This document shows positions 45,240 to 56,631 of a stretch of DNA of 64,000 nucleotides, one piece after another; position 1 is the first letter of the stretch; each line of letters opens with the position of its first letter. The position numbers and the translations under genes were made by a program. Where the stretch lies: NCBI RefSeq assembly GCF_002286965.1, contig NZ_NSKD01000002.1:434001-498000 (forward strand). Reading direction: 5' to 3'. The notes below the pieces were generated by a model, which worked only from the letters and a program-made list of their open reading frames with translations, did no database searches and was not told the DNA's origin. This stretch comes from Halovibrio salipaludis (lineage in GTDB: Bacteria; Pseudomonadota; Gammaproteobacteria; Pseudomonadales; Oleiphilaceae).

Positions 45240-47657
45240 TCAGTGGGTATTCACCCGTTCGTTACCGTCGGCATCCTCATCACGGCTGCCCGGATGGGCC
45301 GGCGCATCCGCGGACAGCGGCTCCGGCTGCCGGGTCAGCGCGATATCGAGCACCTGGTCGATCCATTCCACCGGCCGGATTTCGAGCGATTCCTTGATGT
45401 TGTCCGGAATTTCCTTCAGATCGCGCACGTTCTCTTCCGGAATCACCACTGTCTTGATGCCGCCCCGGTGTGCCGCAAGCAGCTTCTCCTTGAGACCGCC
45501 GATCATCAGAACGCGGCCACGGAGCGTGATCTCACCGGTCATCGCCACGTCCGCGCGCACCGGAATGCGGGTAAGCGCGGAAATCAGCGCGGTGCACATG
45601 CCAATGCCCGCACTCGGACCATCCTTGGGGGTCGCGCCTTCCGGCACGTGGATGTGCAGGTCCTGCTTATCCTGGAAATCCGAGGACAGCCCCAGCCCAG
45701 GAGCACGGCTCCGGACCACCGTCAGGGCCGCCTGTATGGATTCCTGCATGACGTCGCCCAGTGAGCCGGTCTTGACCACCTTGCCCTTGCCGGGCGTCAC
45801 AGCGCACTCCAGGGTCAGCAGCTCGCCACCCACCTGGGTCCACGCCAGGCCCGTGACCTGCCCGATCTGGTTCTCTTCCTCGGCCAGACCGTACTTGTGA
45901 CGCCGGACACCGGCATAGTGCTCCAGTGTCTCGGGGGTCACCTCCACGGCATGGCGCTCGCCGGCTTCCACGTGCTCACGCACCACCTTGCGGCAGATCT
46001 TGGCGACTTCGCGTTCCAGGTTCCGCACACCCGCCTCACGGGTGTAATACCGGATGATGGCCTGCAGTGTCTCCTCGGGCAGACTCAACTCTTCTTCCTT
46101 CAGCCCGTTGGCCTTGAGCTGCTTCGGCAGCAGGTAGCGGCGGGCGATATTGACCTTCTCATCCTCGGTATAACCGGGAATGCGGATGATCTCCATCCGG
46201 TCCAGCAGGGCATCCGGGATGTTCATGGAGTTCGACGTGCATACGAACATCGTATCCGACAGATCGTATTCGAGCTCCAGGTAGTGGTCACTGAAGGTGT
46301 GGTTCTGTTCCGGGTCCAGGACTTCCAGCAGCGCCGAGGACGGATCACCGCGATGGTCCATGCCCATCTTGTCCACCTCGTCCAGCAGGAAGAGCGGGTT
46401 CTTCACACCCACCTTGGACAGACGCTGGATGATCTTGCCGGGCAGCGCCCCGATGTAGGTGCGGCGGTGGCCACGGATCTCGGCCTCATCCCGCACGCCA
46501 CCCAGCGCCATCCGGGTGTACTTGCGATTGGTCGCGCGCGCGATGGACTGCCCCAGTGACGTCTTGCCCACACCGGGCGGGCCCACGAGGCACAGGACCG
46601 GCCCTTTCACCTTGCGGACACGGCTCTGCACCGCGAGGTACTCGAGAATGCGCTCCTTGACCTCATCCAGACCGTAGTGATCTTCATCCAGAATGCGACG
46701 CGCACGGTCGATATCGTGGCGCACACGGCTGCGCTTTTTCCACGGAATGGCCAGCATCCAGTCAATGAAGCCCCTGACGACGGTCGCTTCCGCGGACATG
46801 GGCGACATCATCTTGAGCTTGTTGAGCTCCTGCTCGGCTTTCTCCCGGGCCTCCTTGGGCATGCCGGAAGACTCGATCTTCTGCTCGAGCTCCTCAAAAT
46901 CCTGGCCGCTGCCGTCGCCGAGCTGACCCATCTCCTTCTGGATGGCTTTCATCTGCTCGTTCAGGTAGTACTCGCGCTGGCTGCGCTCCATCTGCTTCTT
47001 GACGCGGCCACGGATGCGCTTTTCCACCTCGATCAGGTCAATCTCGCTGTCGAGCTTGCCCAGCAGCTGCTCAATGCGATGGCGCAGGTCAAGGGTTTCA
47101 AGCAGCTCCTGCTTCTCGGCCACCTTGAGCTCCAGATGGGAGGCCATGGTGTCCGCCAGGCGGTCCAGTTCCTCAATGCCCTGCAGGGAGTTGCTGACCT
47201 CGTTGGGCACTTTCTTGGACATGCGCGCGAATTTCTCGAACTCCTCCATCAGGGTCCGGACGAACACCTCTTCCTCGCGCGCCTCAACCCCGGTCTCCGG
47301 GAGCTGGCGGCAGCTGGTGGTCACATACTGGTCATCGCCACCCAGCTCGTCCACGGACGCCCGCGCATGGCCCTCAACCAGGACCTTGACGGTCCCGTCG
47401 GGCAGCCTGAGCATCTGCAGCACCGTGGCGATGGTGCCGATGCCATAGAGGTCATTGCGGCCGGGATCATCCGTCTCCGCATCCCTCTGGGCGACCAGCA
47501 GGATCTGCTTGTCGTTCTCCATGGCGGCTTCAAGGGCATTGATGGACTTCTCCCGCCCGACGAAGAGCGGAACCACCATGTGCGGAAACACCACCACATC
47601 ACGCAGGGGCAACATGGGGAGTTCAAAAGGGGTATGGCCCTGGGGCTGCTCTGTCAT
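45240..47657 (-). CDS. lon: ATP-dependent protease Lon
   Basis: Lon is a cytoplasmic AAA+ serine protease that degrades misfolded and regulatory proteins. The 805-residue chain has an N-terminal substrate-binding domain, an ATPase with Walker A GPPGVGKT and Walker [12 protein letters not shown], and a protease domain with S682 in [10 protein letters not shown] and the paired lysine in [10 protein letters not shown]. It is about 20 residues longer than E. coli Lon, largely at the C-terminus. A sigma-32-like promoter lies upstream, matching its heat-shock control. Order clpP-clpX-lon-hupB-ppiD is conserved. Confidence 0.97.
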   Translation of the reverse strand: MTEQPQGHTPFELPMLPLRDVVVFPHMVVPLFVGREKSINALEAAMENDKQILLVAQRDAETDDPGRNDLYGIGTIATVLQMLRLPDGTVKVLVEGHARASVDELGGDDQYVTTSCRQLPETGVEAREEEVFVRTLMEEFEKFARMSKKVPNEVSNSLQGIEELDRLADTMASHLELKVAEKQELLETLDLRHRIEQLLGKLDSEIDLIEVEKRIRGRVKKQMERSQREYYLNEQMKAIQKEMGQLGDGSGQDFEELEQKIESSGMPKEAREKAEQELNKLKMMSPMSAEATVVRGFIDWMLAIPWKKRSRVRHDIDRARRILDEDHYGLDEVKERILEYLAVQSRVRKVKGPVLCLVGPPGVGKTSLGQSIARATNRKYTRMALGGVRDEAEIRGHRRTYIGALPGKIIQRLSKVGVKNPLFLLDEVDKMGMDHRGDPSSALLEVLDPEQNHTFSDHYLELEYDLSDTMFVCTSNSMNIPDALLDRMEIIRIPGYTEDEKVNIARRYLLPKQLKANGLKEEELSLPEETLQAIIRYYTREAGVRNLEREVAKICRKVVREHVEAGERHAVEVTPETLEHYAGVRRHKYGLAEEENQIGQVTGLAWTQVGGELLTLECAVTPGKGKVVKTGSLGDVMQESIQAALTVVRSRAPGLGLSSDFQDKQDLHIHVPEGATPKDGPSAGIGMCTALISALTRIPVRADVAMTGEITLRGRVLMIGGLKEKLLAAHRGGIKTVVIPEENVRDLKEIPDNIKESLEIRPVEWIDQVLDIALTRQPEPLSADAPAHPGSRDEDADGNERVNTH

Positions 47658-47737
47658 GGTCTGACCTCTGAACTGGGGAAGTGGGCGACGTCGGGATACT
47701 GAGAGTGGGCACAGTCCCGTTTCGCTGACTCTCTAGA

Positions 47738-47766
47738 GAATGGGGGTTAAGAGGGGCGGCTTCAAC
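47738..47766 (-). promoter_or_regulatory. Sigma-32 (heat shock) type promoter for lon
   Basis: On the minus strand, GTTGAAG (47760-47766), a 14-base spacer and CCCCATTC (47738-47745) match the sigma-32 consensus well. It lies about 80 bases before the lon start, in the 160-base gap after clpX. Confidence 0.65.
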
Positions 47767-47817
47767 CCGCCTGCCAGCCGGAAACTGACAGACGGGCTGA
47801 AAACAGGGATACCGGAA

Positions 47818-49101
47818 TCAGTCCTCCGGAACCGCGCGGGCGGTTTCATTGTTGGCGTAGATCTTGATCGGGTCGGATTCCCCGTTGACCACACCTTCAT
47901 CAATCACAACCTTGCACACGTCCGGCTCGGAGGGGATCTCATACATGGTATCCAGAAGGATGCCTTCCATGATGGAGCGCAGCCCCCGGGCACCGGTGTT
48001 GCGTTCCATGGCCTTGCGGGCCACCGCACGCAGCGCGTCCTCGCGGAAATCCAGCTCTACGTCCTCGATCTCGAACAGCTGCTGATACTGCTTGGTCAGC
48101 GCGTTCTTGGGCTGGGTCAGGATCTCGATGAGGGCGTCCTCGTCCAGCTCCGTGAGGGTCGCCACAACGGGCAGACGGCCCACGAACTCGGGAATCAGGC
48201 CGTAGCTCACCAGATCCTGGGTCTCAATGTGCTTCAGGATCTCGGAGGTGCTCTTGCTATCAGACTGACCGACCACCTGGGCCGCGAAACCGATGCTGGT
48301 CTTCTCGGAACGCTCCCGGATCACCTTGTCCAGCCCCGAGAAGGCACCACCACAGATGAACAGCATGCCCGCGGTGTCCACCTGCAAAAACTCCTGCTGC
48401 GGATGCTTGCGGCCACCCTGGGGCGGCACGGATGCGACCGTGCCCTCAATCAGCTTGAGCAGGGCCTGCTGCACGCCCTCACCCGAGACGTCACGGGTAA
48501 TGGAGGGGTTGTCCGACTTGCGCGAGACCTTGTCAATCTCGTCAATGTAGACAATGCCGCGCTGGGCCTTGTCCACATCGTAGTCGCACTTCTGGAGCAG
48601 CTTCTGGATGATGTTCTCAACGTCCTCACCCACATAGCCGGCCTCGGTCAGCGTGGTGGCGTCGGCAATGGTGAACGGAACGTTCAGCATGCGTGCCAGT
48701 GTCTCCGCCAGCAGCGTCTTGCCGCTGCCCGTGGGGCCGATCAGCAGGATGTTGCTCTTGCCGAGTTCCACTTCCGGGCGCTTCTCACCGAAACGCAGAC
48801 GCTTGTAGTGGTTATACACGGCCACGGACAGCACCACCTTGGCGCGATCCTGACCGATCACGTACTCGTCCAGCGTTTCCTTGATCTCGTGGGGAGAGGG
48901 CAGACGGTCGCTCGGCTCTTCCTCGGTGGTCTCCTGGATTTCCTCGCGGATGATGTCGTTGCAAAGATCCACGCATTCATCGCAGATGAACACCGACGGG
49001 CCCGCGATCAGTTTGCGGACCTCATGCTGGCTCTTGCCGCAGAAGGAACAGTACAGCAGCTTGCCGTTATCGTCGCCTCTGCCGCTACCTTTCTCTGCCA
49101 T
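47818..49101 (-). CDS. clpX: ATP-dependent Clp protease ATPase subunit ClpX
   Basis: ClpX unfolds substrates for ClpP. The N-terminal zinc domain is visible (YCSFCGKS, then [10 protein letters not shown]), followed by the AAA+ module with [30 protein letters not shown] and the pore loop near GYVGED. The 427-residue length is normal. It lies 84 bases downstream of clpP on the same strand, in the usual operon, and ahead of lon. Confidence 0.97.
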   Translation of the reverse strand: MAEKGSGRGDDNGKLLYCSFCGKSQHEVRKLIAGPSVFICDECVDLCNDIIREEIQETTEEEPSDRLPSPHEIKETLDEYVIGQDRAKVVLSVAVYNHYKRLRFGEKRPEVELGKSNILLIGPTGSGKTLLAETLARMLNVPFTIADATTLTEAGYVGEDVENIIQKLLQKCDYDVDKAQRGIVYIDEIDKVSRKSDNPSITRDVSGEGVQQALLKLIEGTVASVPPQGGRKHPQQEFLQVDTAGMLFICGGAFSGLDKVIRERSEKTSIGFAAQVVGQSDSKSTSEILKHIETQDLVSYGLIPEFVGRLPVVATLTELDEDALIEILTQPKNALTKQYQQLFEIEDVELDFREDALRAVARKAMERNTGARGLRSIMEGILLDTMYEIPSEPDVCKVVIDEGVVNGESDPIKIYANNETARAVPED

Positions 49102-49185
49102 TGGATTACCTCTGTTCTGGTTCCGGCCGCCTTGCGTTGACCGTGTGCCACGGTCGAGCGACAGAAATCGGGATTGATACCAGTA

Positions 49186-49821
<636 letters not shown>

Positions 49822-49872
49822 GGGTATTGTCGTCTCCCGGTTGTTGCCTGTATGGCGGGTTTCAGAACCCCA

Positions 49873-49900
49873 ATTGTAGACGAGCTGGCCGGGTTTTCAC
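49873..49900 (-). promoter_or_regulatory. Candidate promoter for clpP
   Basis: On the minus strand, GTGAAA (49895-49900), a 16-base spacer and TACAAT (49873-49878) lie 52 bases upstream of the clpP start, in the gap after tig. The -35 is only a partial match. Confidence 0.4.
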
Positions 49901-49910
49901 CCCCGGAGCC

Positions 49911-51215
49911 TCACGCACCCTGCTGGGGCGGCTTCACAGCATCCTCATACTTGTATTTCTTCTGCTTGACCTTGGCATTTTCAAGGACGTGATCCACAAC
50001 CTGATCCTCAAGCACCGAGGATTCAATCTGCTGCTTTTCTTCCGGATTGTTGTTGTAGTACTCGACCACTTCATCCGGATCCTGATAGGTGGAGGCGATC
50101 TCGCGGATCTTCTCATCAACCCGCTCGCTGTCCACCTCAAGATTCGCGTCCTGCACCAGCTGCTGGAACAGCAGGCCGGTCTTGATACGGCGCTGGGCCT
50201 GATCCTGGAACAGATCGGAAGGCAGCTGTGACGGATCCATCTGGCCACCGAACTGCTGTACCGCCTCCTGCTTCATGCGCTCGATCTCCTGATCGACCAT
50301 GCCCTGGGGTACTTCCAGCTCTGTAACCTCGAGAAGGCCGTCAATGACCTGCTGCTTGATGCGGTTCTGGATGCCGTTCTTGAGCTCGCGCTCCATGTTC
50401 TTGCGCACTTCCTCGCGGAACTCCTCCTCGGTCTCGGCTTCAACGCCGAACTGCTCGAAGAATTCCTTCTCGAGGGCCGGCAGCTGCGGTTCCTCAACCT
50501 TCTTGACCGTCACCTGGAACTGCGCCTGCTTACCCGCCAGTTCCTCGTTCTGGTAATCCTCCGGGAAGGTCACATCAAGGGTATGCTCCTCACCGGTCTT
50601 GGCGCCCACCAGCTGGTCCTCAAAACCGGCGATCATCTGGCCGTCCCCGAGAGTCAGCTGCTGGTCTTCGCCGCTGCCGCCCTCGAATTCCTCACCGTCG
50701 ATGGTGCCGGTGAAGTCGATGGTCATGACGTCCTTCTTCTTGGCCTTGCGCTTGACCTCTTTATAGGTCGCCTGCTGGCGGCGCAGGTTGTCGATCATCT
50801 TGTTGATGTCCTTGTCCTGTACTTCGGACCAGGGCTTCTCAACACTGATCTGGCTCAGGTCGCCCACCTGGATCTCGGGCATGACCTCGAAAACGGCAAC
50901 AAATTCAAAGTCCTTGCCTTCCTCCACGGTCTGGGGCTCAAACCGCGGCTGGCTCGCCGGCTGTACGTCCTGCTCCTGGATCGCCTCCATCCAGGCATTA
51001 CGCATCACTTCGCCGAGAACTTCCTGGCGTACGCCCTGGCCAAAGCGCTTGCGCACGACCTTCATGGGGACCTTGCCCGGACGGAAACCGTTGAGACGAA
51101 CCTGTTTCGCGGCTTCGCGCAGGCGTTCATCGACCTGCTGCTCAACTTCCTCCGCGGGCACGCCAATCGTCATGCGACGCTCAATGTTGGACGTCGATTC
51201 AAGGGAGACTTGCAT
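49911..51215 (-). CDS. tig: Trigger factor
   Basis: Trigger factor is the ribosome-bound chaperone and prolyl isomerase that meets nascent chains. The ribosome-binding motif lies in LNGFRPGKVPMKVVRKRFG (43-61; consensus GFRxGKxP). An FKBP-type PPIase domain (about 155-245) and a helical C-terminal domain rich in Q and E follow. The 434-residue length is normal. A strong promoter is immediately upstream, and the four-tRNA cluster lies ahead of it on the same strand. Confidence 0.97.
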   Translation of the reverse strand: MQVSLESTSNIERRMTIGVPAEEVEQQVDERLREAAKQVRLNGFRPGKVPMKVVRKRFGQGVRQEVLGEVMRNAWMEAIQEQDVQPASQPRFEPQTVEEGKDFEFVAVFEVMPEIQVGDLSQISVEKPWSEVQDKDINKMIDNLRRQQATYKEVKRKAKKKDVMTIDFTGTIDGEEFEGGSGEDQQLTLGDGQMIAGFEDQLVGAKTGEEHTLDVTFPEDYQNEELAGKQAQFQVTVKKVEEPQLPALEKEFFEQFGVEAETEEEFREEVRKNMERELKNGIQNRIKQQVIDGLLEVTELEVPQGMVDQEIERMKQEAVQQFGGQMDPSQLPSDLFQDQAQRRIKTGLLFQQLVQDANLEVDSERVDEKIREIASTYQDPDEVVEYYNNNPEEKQQIESSVLEDQVVDHVLENAKVKQKKYKYEDAVKPPQQGA

Positions 51216-51261
51216 GGAATATCCTCAGTTATTGCCGTTCCGATTCAATGTAAAGCCGGGG

Positions 51262-51290
51262 ATCATAGAAATGTGAACGCGACTTGGCAA
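51262..51290 (-). promoter_or_regulatory. Sigma-70 promoter for tig
   Basis: On the minus strand, TTGCCA (51285-51290), a 17-base spacer and TATGAT (51262-51267) give 5/6 matches at each hexamer. It lies 47 bases before the tig start. Confidence 0.72.
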
Positions 51291-51371
51291 GGCCGCAGCT
51301 TTCGGGGCGCTGATTCTATCACGTTCTGACCGCGCACTCCGATAGGGAAAGATCCGGGAAAGGGATAGAAG

Positions 51372-51456
51372 TGGTGCGAAAGGAGAGACTCGAACTCTCA
51401 CGGGTTGCCCCACTGGAACCTAAATCCAGCGCGTCTACCAGTTCCGCCACTTTCGC
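51372..51456 (-). tRNA. tRNA-Leu (TAG)
   Basis: An 85-base class II tRNA with a long variable arm and encoded CCA on the minus strand. The anticodon loop ATTTAGG gives TAG, reading CUA and other leucine codons. It is the last tRNA of the four-gene cluster. Confidence 0.96.
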
Positions 51457-51499
51457 CCATAAAAAAAGAGGTCAGCCCTGATGGCCGGAAATAGAAAAA

Positions 51500-51576
51500 T
51501 GGGGTGGACGAAGGGGATCGAACCCTCGACCGCAGGAGTCACAATCCTGAGCTCTACCAACTGAGCTACGTCCACC
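51500..51576 (-). tRNA. tRNA-His (GTG)
   Basis: A minus-strand tRNA with encoded CCA. The anticodon loop ATTGTGA gives GTG. An extra 5' G opposite the discriminator C is encoded at 51576, the G-1 identity element of tRNA-His. Confidence 0.96.
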
Positions 51577-51636
51577 ACAGAAGGCCGGCATTCTACCGTA
51601 CCTGAAAGACTTCACCAAACGCCGTCTACCAGAGGT

Positions 51637-51713
51637 TGGCGCGCCCGGCAGGACTTGAACCTGCGACCTACGGCTTAGAAGGCCGTTGCTCTATCCAGCT
51701 GAGCTACGGGCGC
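51637..51713 (-). tRNA. tRNA-Arg (TCT)
   Basis: A 77-base minus-strand tRNA with encoded CCA. The anticodon loop CTTCTAA gives TCT, reading AGA/AGG arginine codons. Confidence 0.96.
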
Positions 51714-51757
51714 ACATTCATCCGCCCAAAACGGCCTGCACCAGTGAGTGCAATGTT

Positions 51758-51834
51758 TGGTCGGGGTAGAGAGATTTGAACTCCCGACATCCTGCTCCCA
51801 AAGCAGGCGCGCTACCAGACTGCGCTATACCCCG
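51758..51834 (-). tRNA. tRNA-Pro (TGG)
   Basis: A 77-base minus-strand tRNA with encoded CCA. The anticodon loop TTTGGGA gives TGG. It is the first gene of the Pro-Arg-His-Leu cluster, which precedes tig. Confidence 0.96.
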
Positions 51835-51874
51835 AAAAACTCACCCACGCCGGCTCTCAGCGAAGTTGGAGCGA

Positions 51875-51903
51875 ATCATACCGGGGGCTGTGAACAGCGT
51901 CAA
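51875..51903 (-). promoter_or_regulatory. Strong sigma-70 promoter for the tRNA cluster
   Basis: On the minus strand, TTGACG (51898-51903), a 17-base spacer and TATGAT (51875-51880) lie about 40 bases before tRNA-Pro. Confidence 0.8.
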
Positions 51904-51908
51904 CATGA

Positions 51909-51937
51909 TTGGCGGCTGAGCGTAAAACTGCGACAAT
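51909..51937 (+). promoter_or_regulatory. Sigma-70 promoter for folD
   Basis: TTGGCG (51909-51914), a 17-base spacer and GACAAT (51932-51937) lie 37 bases before the folD ATG. Its -35 is only five bases from the -35 of the divergent tRNA promoter. Confidence 0.55.
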
Positions 51938-51973
51938 GCCGCTTTTCCCGAACCACCGTCACAAGGCCCTTAC

Positions 51974-52825
51974 ATGACAGCGCAGATCATTGACGGCAAG
52001 GCCATCGCCCTGGATCTCCGCCACTCCGTTGCGGAAAAAGTAAGCCAGCGGATCAGCCAGGGCCTCCGGCCGCCGGGTCTGGGTGTTGTGCTGGTGGGCA
52101 GCGATCCCGCGTCCAACCTCTATGTGAAGCGCAAACGCGAAGCCTGTGACGCCGCCGGCCTGCATACCGAAGATCACCATCTGCCGGCGGAAACCACCCA
52201 GGACGAACTGAACCAGCTGGTGGACCGGATGAACGAGGATCCGAACATCGACGGCATCCTCGTCCAGCTGCCGCTGCCCGAACACATGAACCCGGACGAG
52301 ATCCTGCTGCGGATCCGCCCGGACAAGGATGTGGATGGCTTCCATCCCTACAACCTGGGCCGCCTGACCCAGCGCCATCCGGAACTGCGCCCCTGCACAC
52401 CGGCCGGCATCATCCACCTGCTTGACCATATCGGCACGCCCTACAAGGGCCAGCACGCGGTCATCGTGGGTGCCTCCAACATCGTCGGCCGCCCTCTTTC
52501 CATGGAACTGCTGCTCAAGGGCGCCACCGTTACCGTAGCGCACCGATTCACCGGTGACCTGCCCCGCTTCGTGGCCGATGCGGACCTGCTCATTGCCGCC
52601 GCCGGTAAACCGGGCCTGGTTCACGGCGAGTGGGTCAAGAAAGGTGCGACGGTCATCGACGTGGGCATCAACCGCAACGAGGTAGGCAAGCTGATCGGTG
52701 ACGTGGAATTTGCCCCGGCTGCCGAGCGCGCTGCCTGGATCACCCCGGTGCCCGGCGGCGTGGGCCCCATGACCATCGCCATGCTGCTGCAGAACACCCT
52801 GGAGGCCGCGGAGCGCCACGGCTGA
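51974..52825 (+). CDS. folD: Bifunctional methylenetetrahydrofolate dehydrogenase/cyclohydrolase
   Basis: FolD interconverts methylene-, methenyl- and formyl-tetrahydrofolate with NADP in one-carbon metabolism. The family motifs are visible: the Tyr/Lys-containing [26 protein letters not shown], the NADP-site [14 protein letters not shown] and the final [19 protein letters not shown]. The 283-residue length is normal. It is divergent from the tRNA cluster and convergent with glcB across a shared terminator. Confidence 0.97.
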   Translation: MTAQIIDGKAIALDLRHSVAEKVSQRISQGLRPPGLGVVLVGSDPASNLYVKRKREACDAAGLHTEDHHLPAETTQDELNQLVDRMNEDPNIDGILVQLPLPEHMNPDEILLRIRPDKDVDGFHPYNLGRLTQRHPELRPCTPAGIIHLLDHIGTPYKGQHAVIVGASNIVGRPLSMELLLKGATVTVAHRFTGDLPRFVADADLLIAAAGKPGLVHGEWVKKGATVIDVGINRNEVGKLIGDVEFAPAAERAAWITPVPGGVGPMTIAMLLQNTLEAAERHG

Positions 52826-52861
52826 TCCCCCAGACAGCGCCCGCCGCCTTCCTGCCGCCCA

Positions 52862-52885
52862 CAAAAAACCCCGCCGAAGCGGGGT
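52862..52885. terminator. Terminator between folD and glcB
   Basis: A 7-bp perfect stem, ACCCCGC (52868-52874) with GCGGGGT (52879-52885), has a stable CGAA-type loop. On the minus strand it is followed by a T6 run, so it best serves glcB. It may also work weakly for folD. Confidence 0.85.
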
Positions 52886-52912
52886 CTTATGCCAGTCAGT
52901 TCAACGCTTGTA

Positions 52913-55093
52913 TCACTGACCGTATTTGGCTTTTGCCTTGCGGCGATATGCGTGCAGCAGAGGCTCGGTGTAACCGCTGGGCTGCTCACGGCCCTTGAAG
53001 ATCAGGTCACAGGCCGCCTGGAAAGCCACGTTGCCCTCGAAATCATCCGCCATCGGGATGTAGTTCGGGTCGCCTTCGTTCTGGCGGTCCACAACCTTCG
53101 CCATGCGCTTGAGCGTCTCCATCACCTGCTCTTCCGTGCAGATGCCGTGATACAGCCAGTTGCACAGCAGCTGGGACGCGATCCGCAGCGTGGCGCGGTC
53201 CTCCATCAGGCCGACATCATTGATGTCCGGCACCTTGGAGCAACCCACACCTTCCTCGATCCAGCGCACCACATAGCCGAGGATACCCTGGGCGTTATTG
53301 TCCAGCTCCTGCTTGATCTCTTCCTGGCTCAGCGAGGACGGATCCTTCATCAGCGGCACGGTCAGGATGTTGTCCAGCCTGGCGCGCTCACGCTTGCTCA
53401 GCTCTCCCTGAACATCCATCACGTTCACCTGGTGGTAGTGAATGGCGTGCAGGGTCGCTGCCGTCGGTGACGGTACCCAGGCCGTGTTGGCGCCCGCCTT
53501 CGGGTGGCTGATCTTGGCGTCCATCATCGCGGCCAGCTTGTCCGGCATGGGCCACATGCCCTTGCCGATCTGGGCGCGGCCCTTGAGGCCGGTTTCGAGG
53601 CCGATGTCCACGTTCCAGTCCTCGTAGCTGGTCATCCAGGGCGCCTGCTTCATCTCGCCCTTACGGAGCACCGGCCCGGCTTCCATGCTGGTGTGGATCT
53701 CGTCGCCGGTGCGGTCCAGGAAGCCGGTATTGATGAAGATGATCCGGTCCTTCGCCTGGCGGATGCACTCCTTGAGATTGACCGTGGTGCGGCGCTCCTC
53801 GTCCATCACGCCCACCTTGAGGGTATTACGCTTCATGCCCAGCGCATCCTCGACCCGGCCGAAGAGCTCGTTGGTGAAGGCGACCTCATCCGGGCCGTGC
53901 ATCTTGGGCTTCACGATGTAGACACTGCCGGTCCGGCTGTTGCCCAGACGGGTGTTGCCCTTGATGTCATGGATGGCGATCAGGGAGGTGATCACGCCGT
54001 CCATGATGCCTTCCGGCACCTCGTTGCCGTCCACATCCAGGATGGCATCGTTGGTCATCAGGTGGCCGACATTACGCACCAGCATCAGGCTGCGGCCGTG
54101 CAGGCTCATGGGCTTGCCACTGGCATCCAGGTACTCACGGTCGCCGGCCATGCTCCGGGTGACGGTCTTGCCGCCCTTCTCGAAGCTCTCCTCCAGGTTG
54201 CCCTGCATCAGGCCAAGCCAGTTGCGGTAGACGCCGGTCTTGTCCTCAGCGTCCACGGCTGCTACGGAGTCCTCGCAGTCCATGATCGTGGTCAGCGCGG
54301 ATTCCATGAGCACGTCCTTGACGTGCGCCGCGTCGTCCTTGCCAATCGGGTGGCTGGCGTCAACCTGGATCTCGAAGTGCACGCCGTTGCGCACCAGCAG
54401 GATGCCTTCCGGCTCGCCTTCAGAGCCCTTGTAGCCCACGAACTGGGCCGGATCCTTCAGGCCGGCCTCGCTGCCACTGTTCAGGCTCACTTTCAGCTGC
54501 CCACCATCAATCCGGTAGCCTGTGGCGTCCGCATGGCTGCCGCTGGCCAGCGGTGCGGACTCATCAAGCATGGCGCGGGCGTAGGCGATAACCTTCTCGC
54601 CACGCACCGGGTTGTAACCCGGGCCCTTGGTGGCGCCACCTTCCTCGGAGATGATGTCGGAACCGTAGAGGGCGTCGTAGAGACTGCCCCAGCGCGCATT
54701 GGCGGCGTTCAGCGCGAAGCGTGCGTTGGAGATCGGTACCACCAGCTGAGGACCAGCCACCTGGGCGATCTCTTTATCCACATTCTCCGTGGTTGCGGTG
54801 AAGTCTTCGCCTTCCGGCTTGAGGTAGCCGATGTCCTTGAGGAAGGTCTTGTACTCGTTCAGGTCGATGGACTGGCCCTGGTGCTCGCGGTACCAGTCGT
54901 CCAGCTTCTCCTGCAGTTCATCGCGGACCTTGAGCAGTTCACGGTTGCGCGGCGCCATGTCCGCCACGATGCGGCCGAACTCGTTCCAGAACTGGTCGGC
55001 GTCCACACCGGTTCCCGGCAGGGCTTCGTTGTTGACAAAGTCGTACAGGATTCGGGCGACCTGCAGGCCGCCTGCATTCACGCGTTCTGTCAT
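52913..55093 (-). CDS. glcB: Malate synthase G
   Basis: GlcB condenses glyoxylate with acetyl-CoA to malate, allowing growth on acetate, fatty acids or glycolate. The 726-residue length identifies form G. Characteristic motifs include [14 protein letters not shown] (magnesium and catalytic region), [21 protein letters not shown] and MRQAKDR-like helices. Its monocistronic layout, with a strong terminator behind it, is typical. Isocitrate lyase, its glyoxylate-shunt partner, is not in this window. Confidence 0.96.
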   Translation of the reverse strand: MTERVNAGGLQVARILYDFVNNEALPGTGVDADQFWNEFGRIVADMAPRNRELLKVRDELQEKLDDWYREHQGQSIDLNEYKTFLKDIGYLKPEGEDFTATTENVDKEIAQVAGPQLVVPISNARFALNAANARWGSLYDALYGSDIISEEGGATKGPGYNPVRGEKVIAYARAMLDESAPLASGSHADATGYRIDGGQLKVSLNSGSEAGLKDPAQFVGYKGSEGEPEGILLVRNGVHFEIQVDASHPIGKDDAAHVKDVLMESALTTIMDCEDSVAAVDAEDKTGVYRNWLGLMQGNLEESFEKGGKTVTRSMAGDREYLDASGKPMSLHGRSLMLVRNVGHLMTNDAILDVDGNEVPEGIMDGVITSLIAIHDIKGNTRLGNSRTGSVYIVKPKMHGPDEVAFTNELFGRVEDALGMKRNTLKVGVMDEERRTTVNLKECIRQAKDRIIFINTGFLDRTGDEIHTSMEAGPVLRKGEMKQAPWMTSYEDWNVDIGLETGLKGRAQIGKGMWPMPDKLAAMMDAKISHPKAGANTAWVPSPTAATLHAIHYHQVNVMDVQGELSKRERARLDNILTVPLMKDPSSLSQEEIKQELDNNAQGILGYVVRWIEEGVGCSKVPDINDVGLMEDRATLRIASQLLCNWLYHGICTEEQVMETLKRMAKVVDRQNEGDPNYIPMADDFEGNVAFQAACDLIFKGREQPSGYTEPLLHAYRRKAKAKYGQ

Positions 55094-55224
55094 CTTTGTG
55101 CCTCAGATTGCTGTTTTTAAGACGTTTTTATGCGGAACAACCGGACCGGAAAGCGCAGGCCCGGCGACCACGTATTCTGGGTGTGCGTATTCTAAGCCAA
55201 ACCCACCGCAAAAGGACAGGCGCC

Positions 55225-56604
55225 CTACTCCCGGCGCCAGGTCGTGCCTTCGCGGCTGTCCTCAAGGACGATCCCCTGTTCGAGAAGCTCATCCCGGATG
55301 CGGTCGGCCTCGGCAAAGTCCTTCGCTTTCTTGGCCCGGGAACGCGCTTCAATCAGTTCCTCGATGCGCTCTGGTGTGAGATCCCCGGTGCCGCCCTGGA
55401 GAAAGTCGGAGGGCGCCCGCTCCAGCACGCCAAGCACGGCGCCAAGCCGTTTCAGAACCCCGGCCAGCCGGGCCGCTTCCGCTTCATCCCCGTTGCGCCG
55501 CGCCCGGTTCAGTTCGCCCGTCAGGGCATGCAGCTCGGCTGTGGCCTCAACGGTATTGAAGTCATCGTCCATGGCTTCCATGAAGCGGCTGTCGTACTCC
55601 GTCTCCGCCGGATCCGTCTCGGGCTCGATGCCATCCAGAGCCTGGTAGAACTTCATCAGTGCGCCCTTGGCTTCCGCCAGGCTGTCCGGGGTGTAGTCGA
55701 TCTGGCTGCGGTAGTGGCTGGCGATCAGGAAGTAGCGCACCACTTCCGGATCGTGTTCCTGGAGAATATCCCGGATGGTGAAGAAGTTACCCAGGGATTT
55801 TGACATCTTTTCGTGGTTCACCCGCACGGCCCCGGCGTGCATCCAGTAGTTCACGAATGGCTGCTCATGGGCGCACTCGGACTGGGCGATCTCGTTCTCG
55901 TGGTGCGGGAACATGAGGTCCGGGCCGCCGCCGTGGATGTCGAAGGTCCGCCCCAGGTGTGAGCGGGACATGGCCGAGCACTCGATGTGCCAGCCAGGGC
56001 GCCCCTCACCCCAGGGCGAGGGCCAGCTGACCTCACCGGGTTTGGCGGCCTTCCACAGGACGAAATCCGCCGGGCTGGCCTTGGCCTCGACCACGTCCAC
56101 CCGGGCGCCGGCCACCAGGTCCTCAAGCTTCTTGCGGCTGAGCTTGCCGTAGCCGTCGAAACTGGACACGGCGAAATACACATCGCCGTTGTCGCCCTGG
56201 TAGGCGTGGCCCTTCTCAACCAGGGTCTCGATCATGGCCACCATCTCATCAATGGTCTCGGTGGCCCTGGGCTCCTCGGTAGGGCGCAGCACGCCGAGGG
56301 CTCCCTCGTCCTCGTGCATGGCGGCAATCATACGGTCGGTCAGTGCCCGGAAGTCCTCACCGTTCTCCCGCGCGCGATCCAGGATCTTGTCGTCAATGTC
56401 GGTGATGTTGCGCACGTAGTGCACGTCGTAACCGCGGTGGCGCAGGTAGCGCGTTACCACGTCGAACGCCACCAGCACCCGCGCGTGGCCAAGATGACAG
56501 TAATCGTACACCGTCATTCCGCAGACGTAGATGCCGACCTTTCCCTCCGCGATGGGCTGGAAGGTTTCCTTGCGACGGCTGAGCGTACTGTAGAGCTGGA
56601 TCAC
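55225..56604 (-). CDS. cysS: Cysteinyl-tRNA synthetase
   Basis: CysRS charges tRNA-Cys. The class I signatures are HLGH (37-40, the HIGH motif) and KMSKS (266-270). The active-site zinc ligands C28, C209, H234 and E238 are present. The 459-residue length is normal. It starts 27 bases after the glnS stop, so glnS-cysS form an operon. Confidence 0.97.
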   Translation of the reverse strand: MIQLYSTLSRRKETFQPIAEGKVGIYVCGMTVYDYCHLGHARVLVAFDVVTRYLRHRGYDVHYVRNITDIDDKILDRARENGEDFRALTDRMIAAMHEDEGALGVLRPTEEPRATETIDEMVAMIETLVEKGHAYQGDNGDVYFAVSSFDGYGKLSRKKLEDLVAGARVDVVEAKASPADFVLWKAAKPGEVSWPSPWGEGRPGWHIECSAMSRSHLGRTFDIHGGGPDLMFPHHENEIAQSECAHEQPFVNYWMHAGAVRVNHEKMSKSLGNFFTIRDILQEHDPEVVRYFLIASHYRSQIDYTPDSLAEAKGALMKFYQALDGIEPETDPAETEYDSRFMEAMDDDFNTVEATAELHALTGELNRARRNGDEAEAARLAGVLKRLGAVLGVLERAPSDFLQGGTGDLTPERIEELIEARSRAKKAKDFAEADRIRDELLEQGIVLEDSREGTTWRRE

Positions 56605-56631
56605 GTGGTCTCCATCCTTTCCGGTCTCGAT

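Noticed and set aside
51748-51993. An 81-codon open frame upstream of folD
   Set aside because: It runs antisense through tRNA-Pro and overlaps the folD start; it is a by-product of the tRNA sequence.
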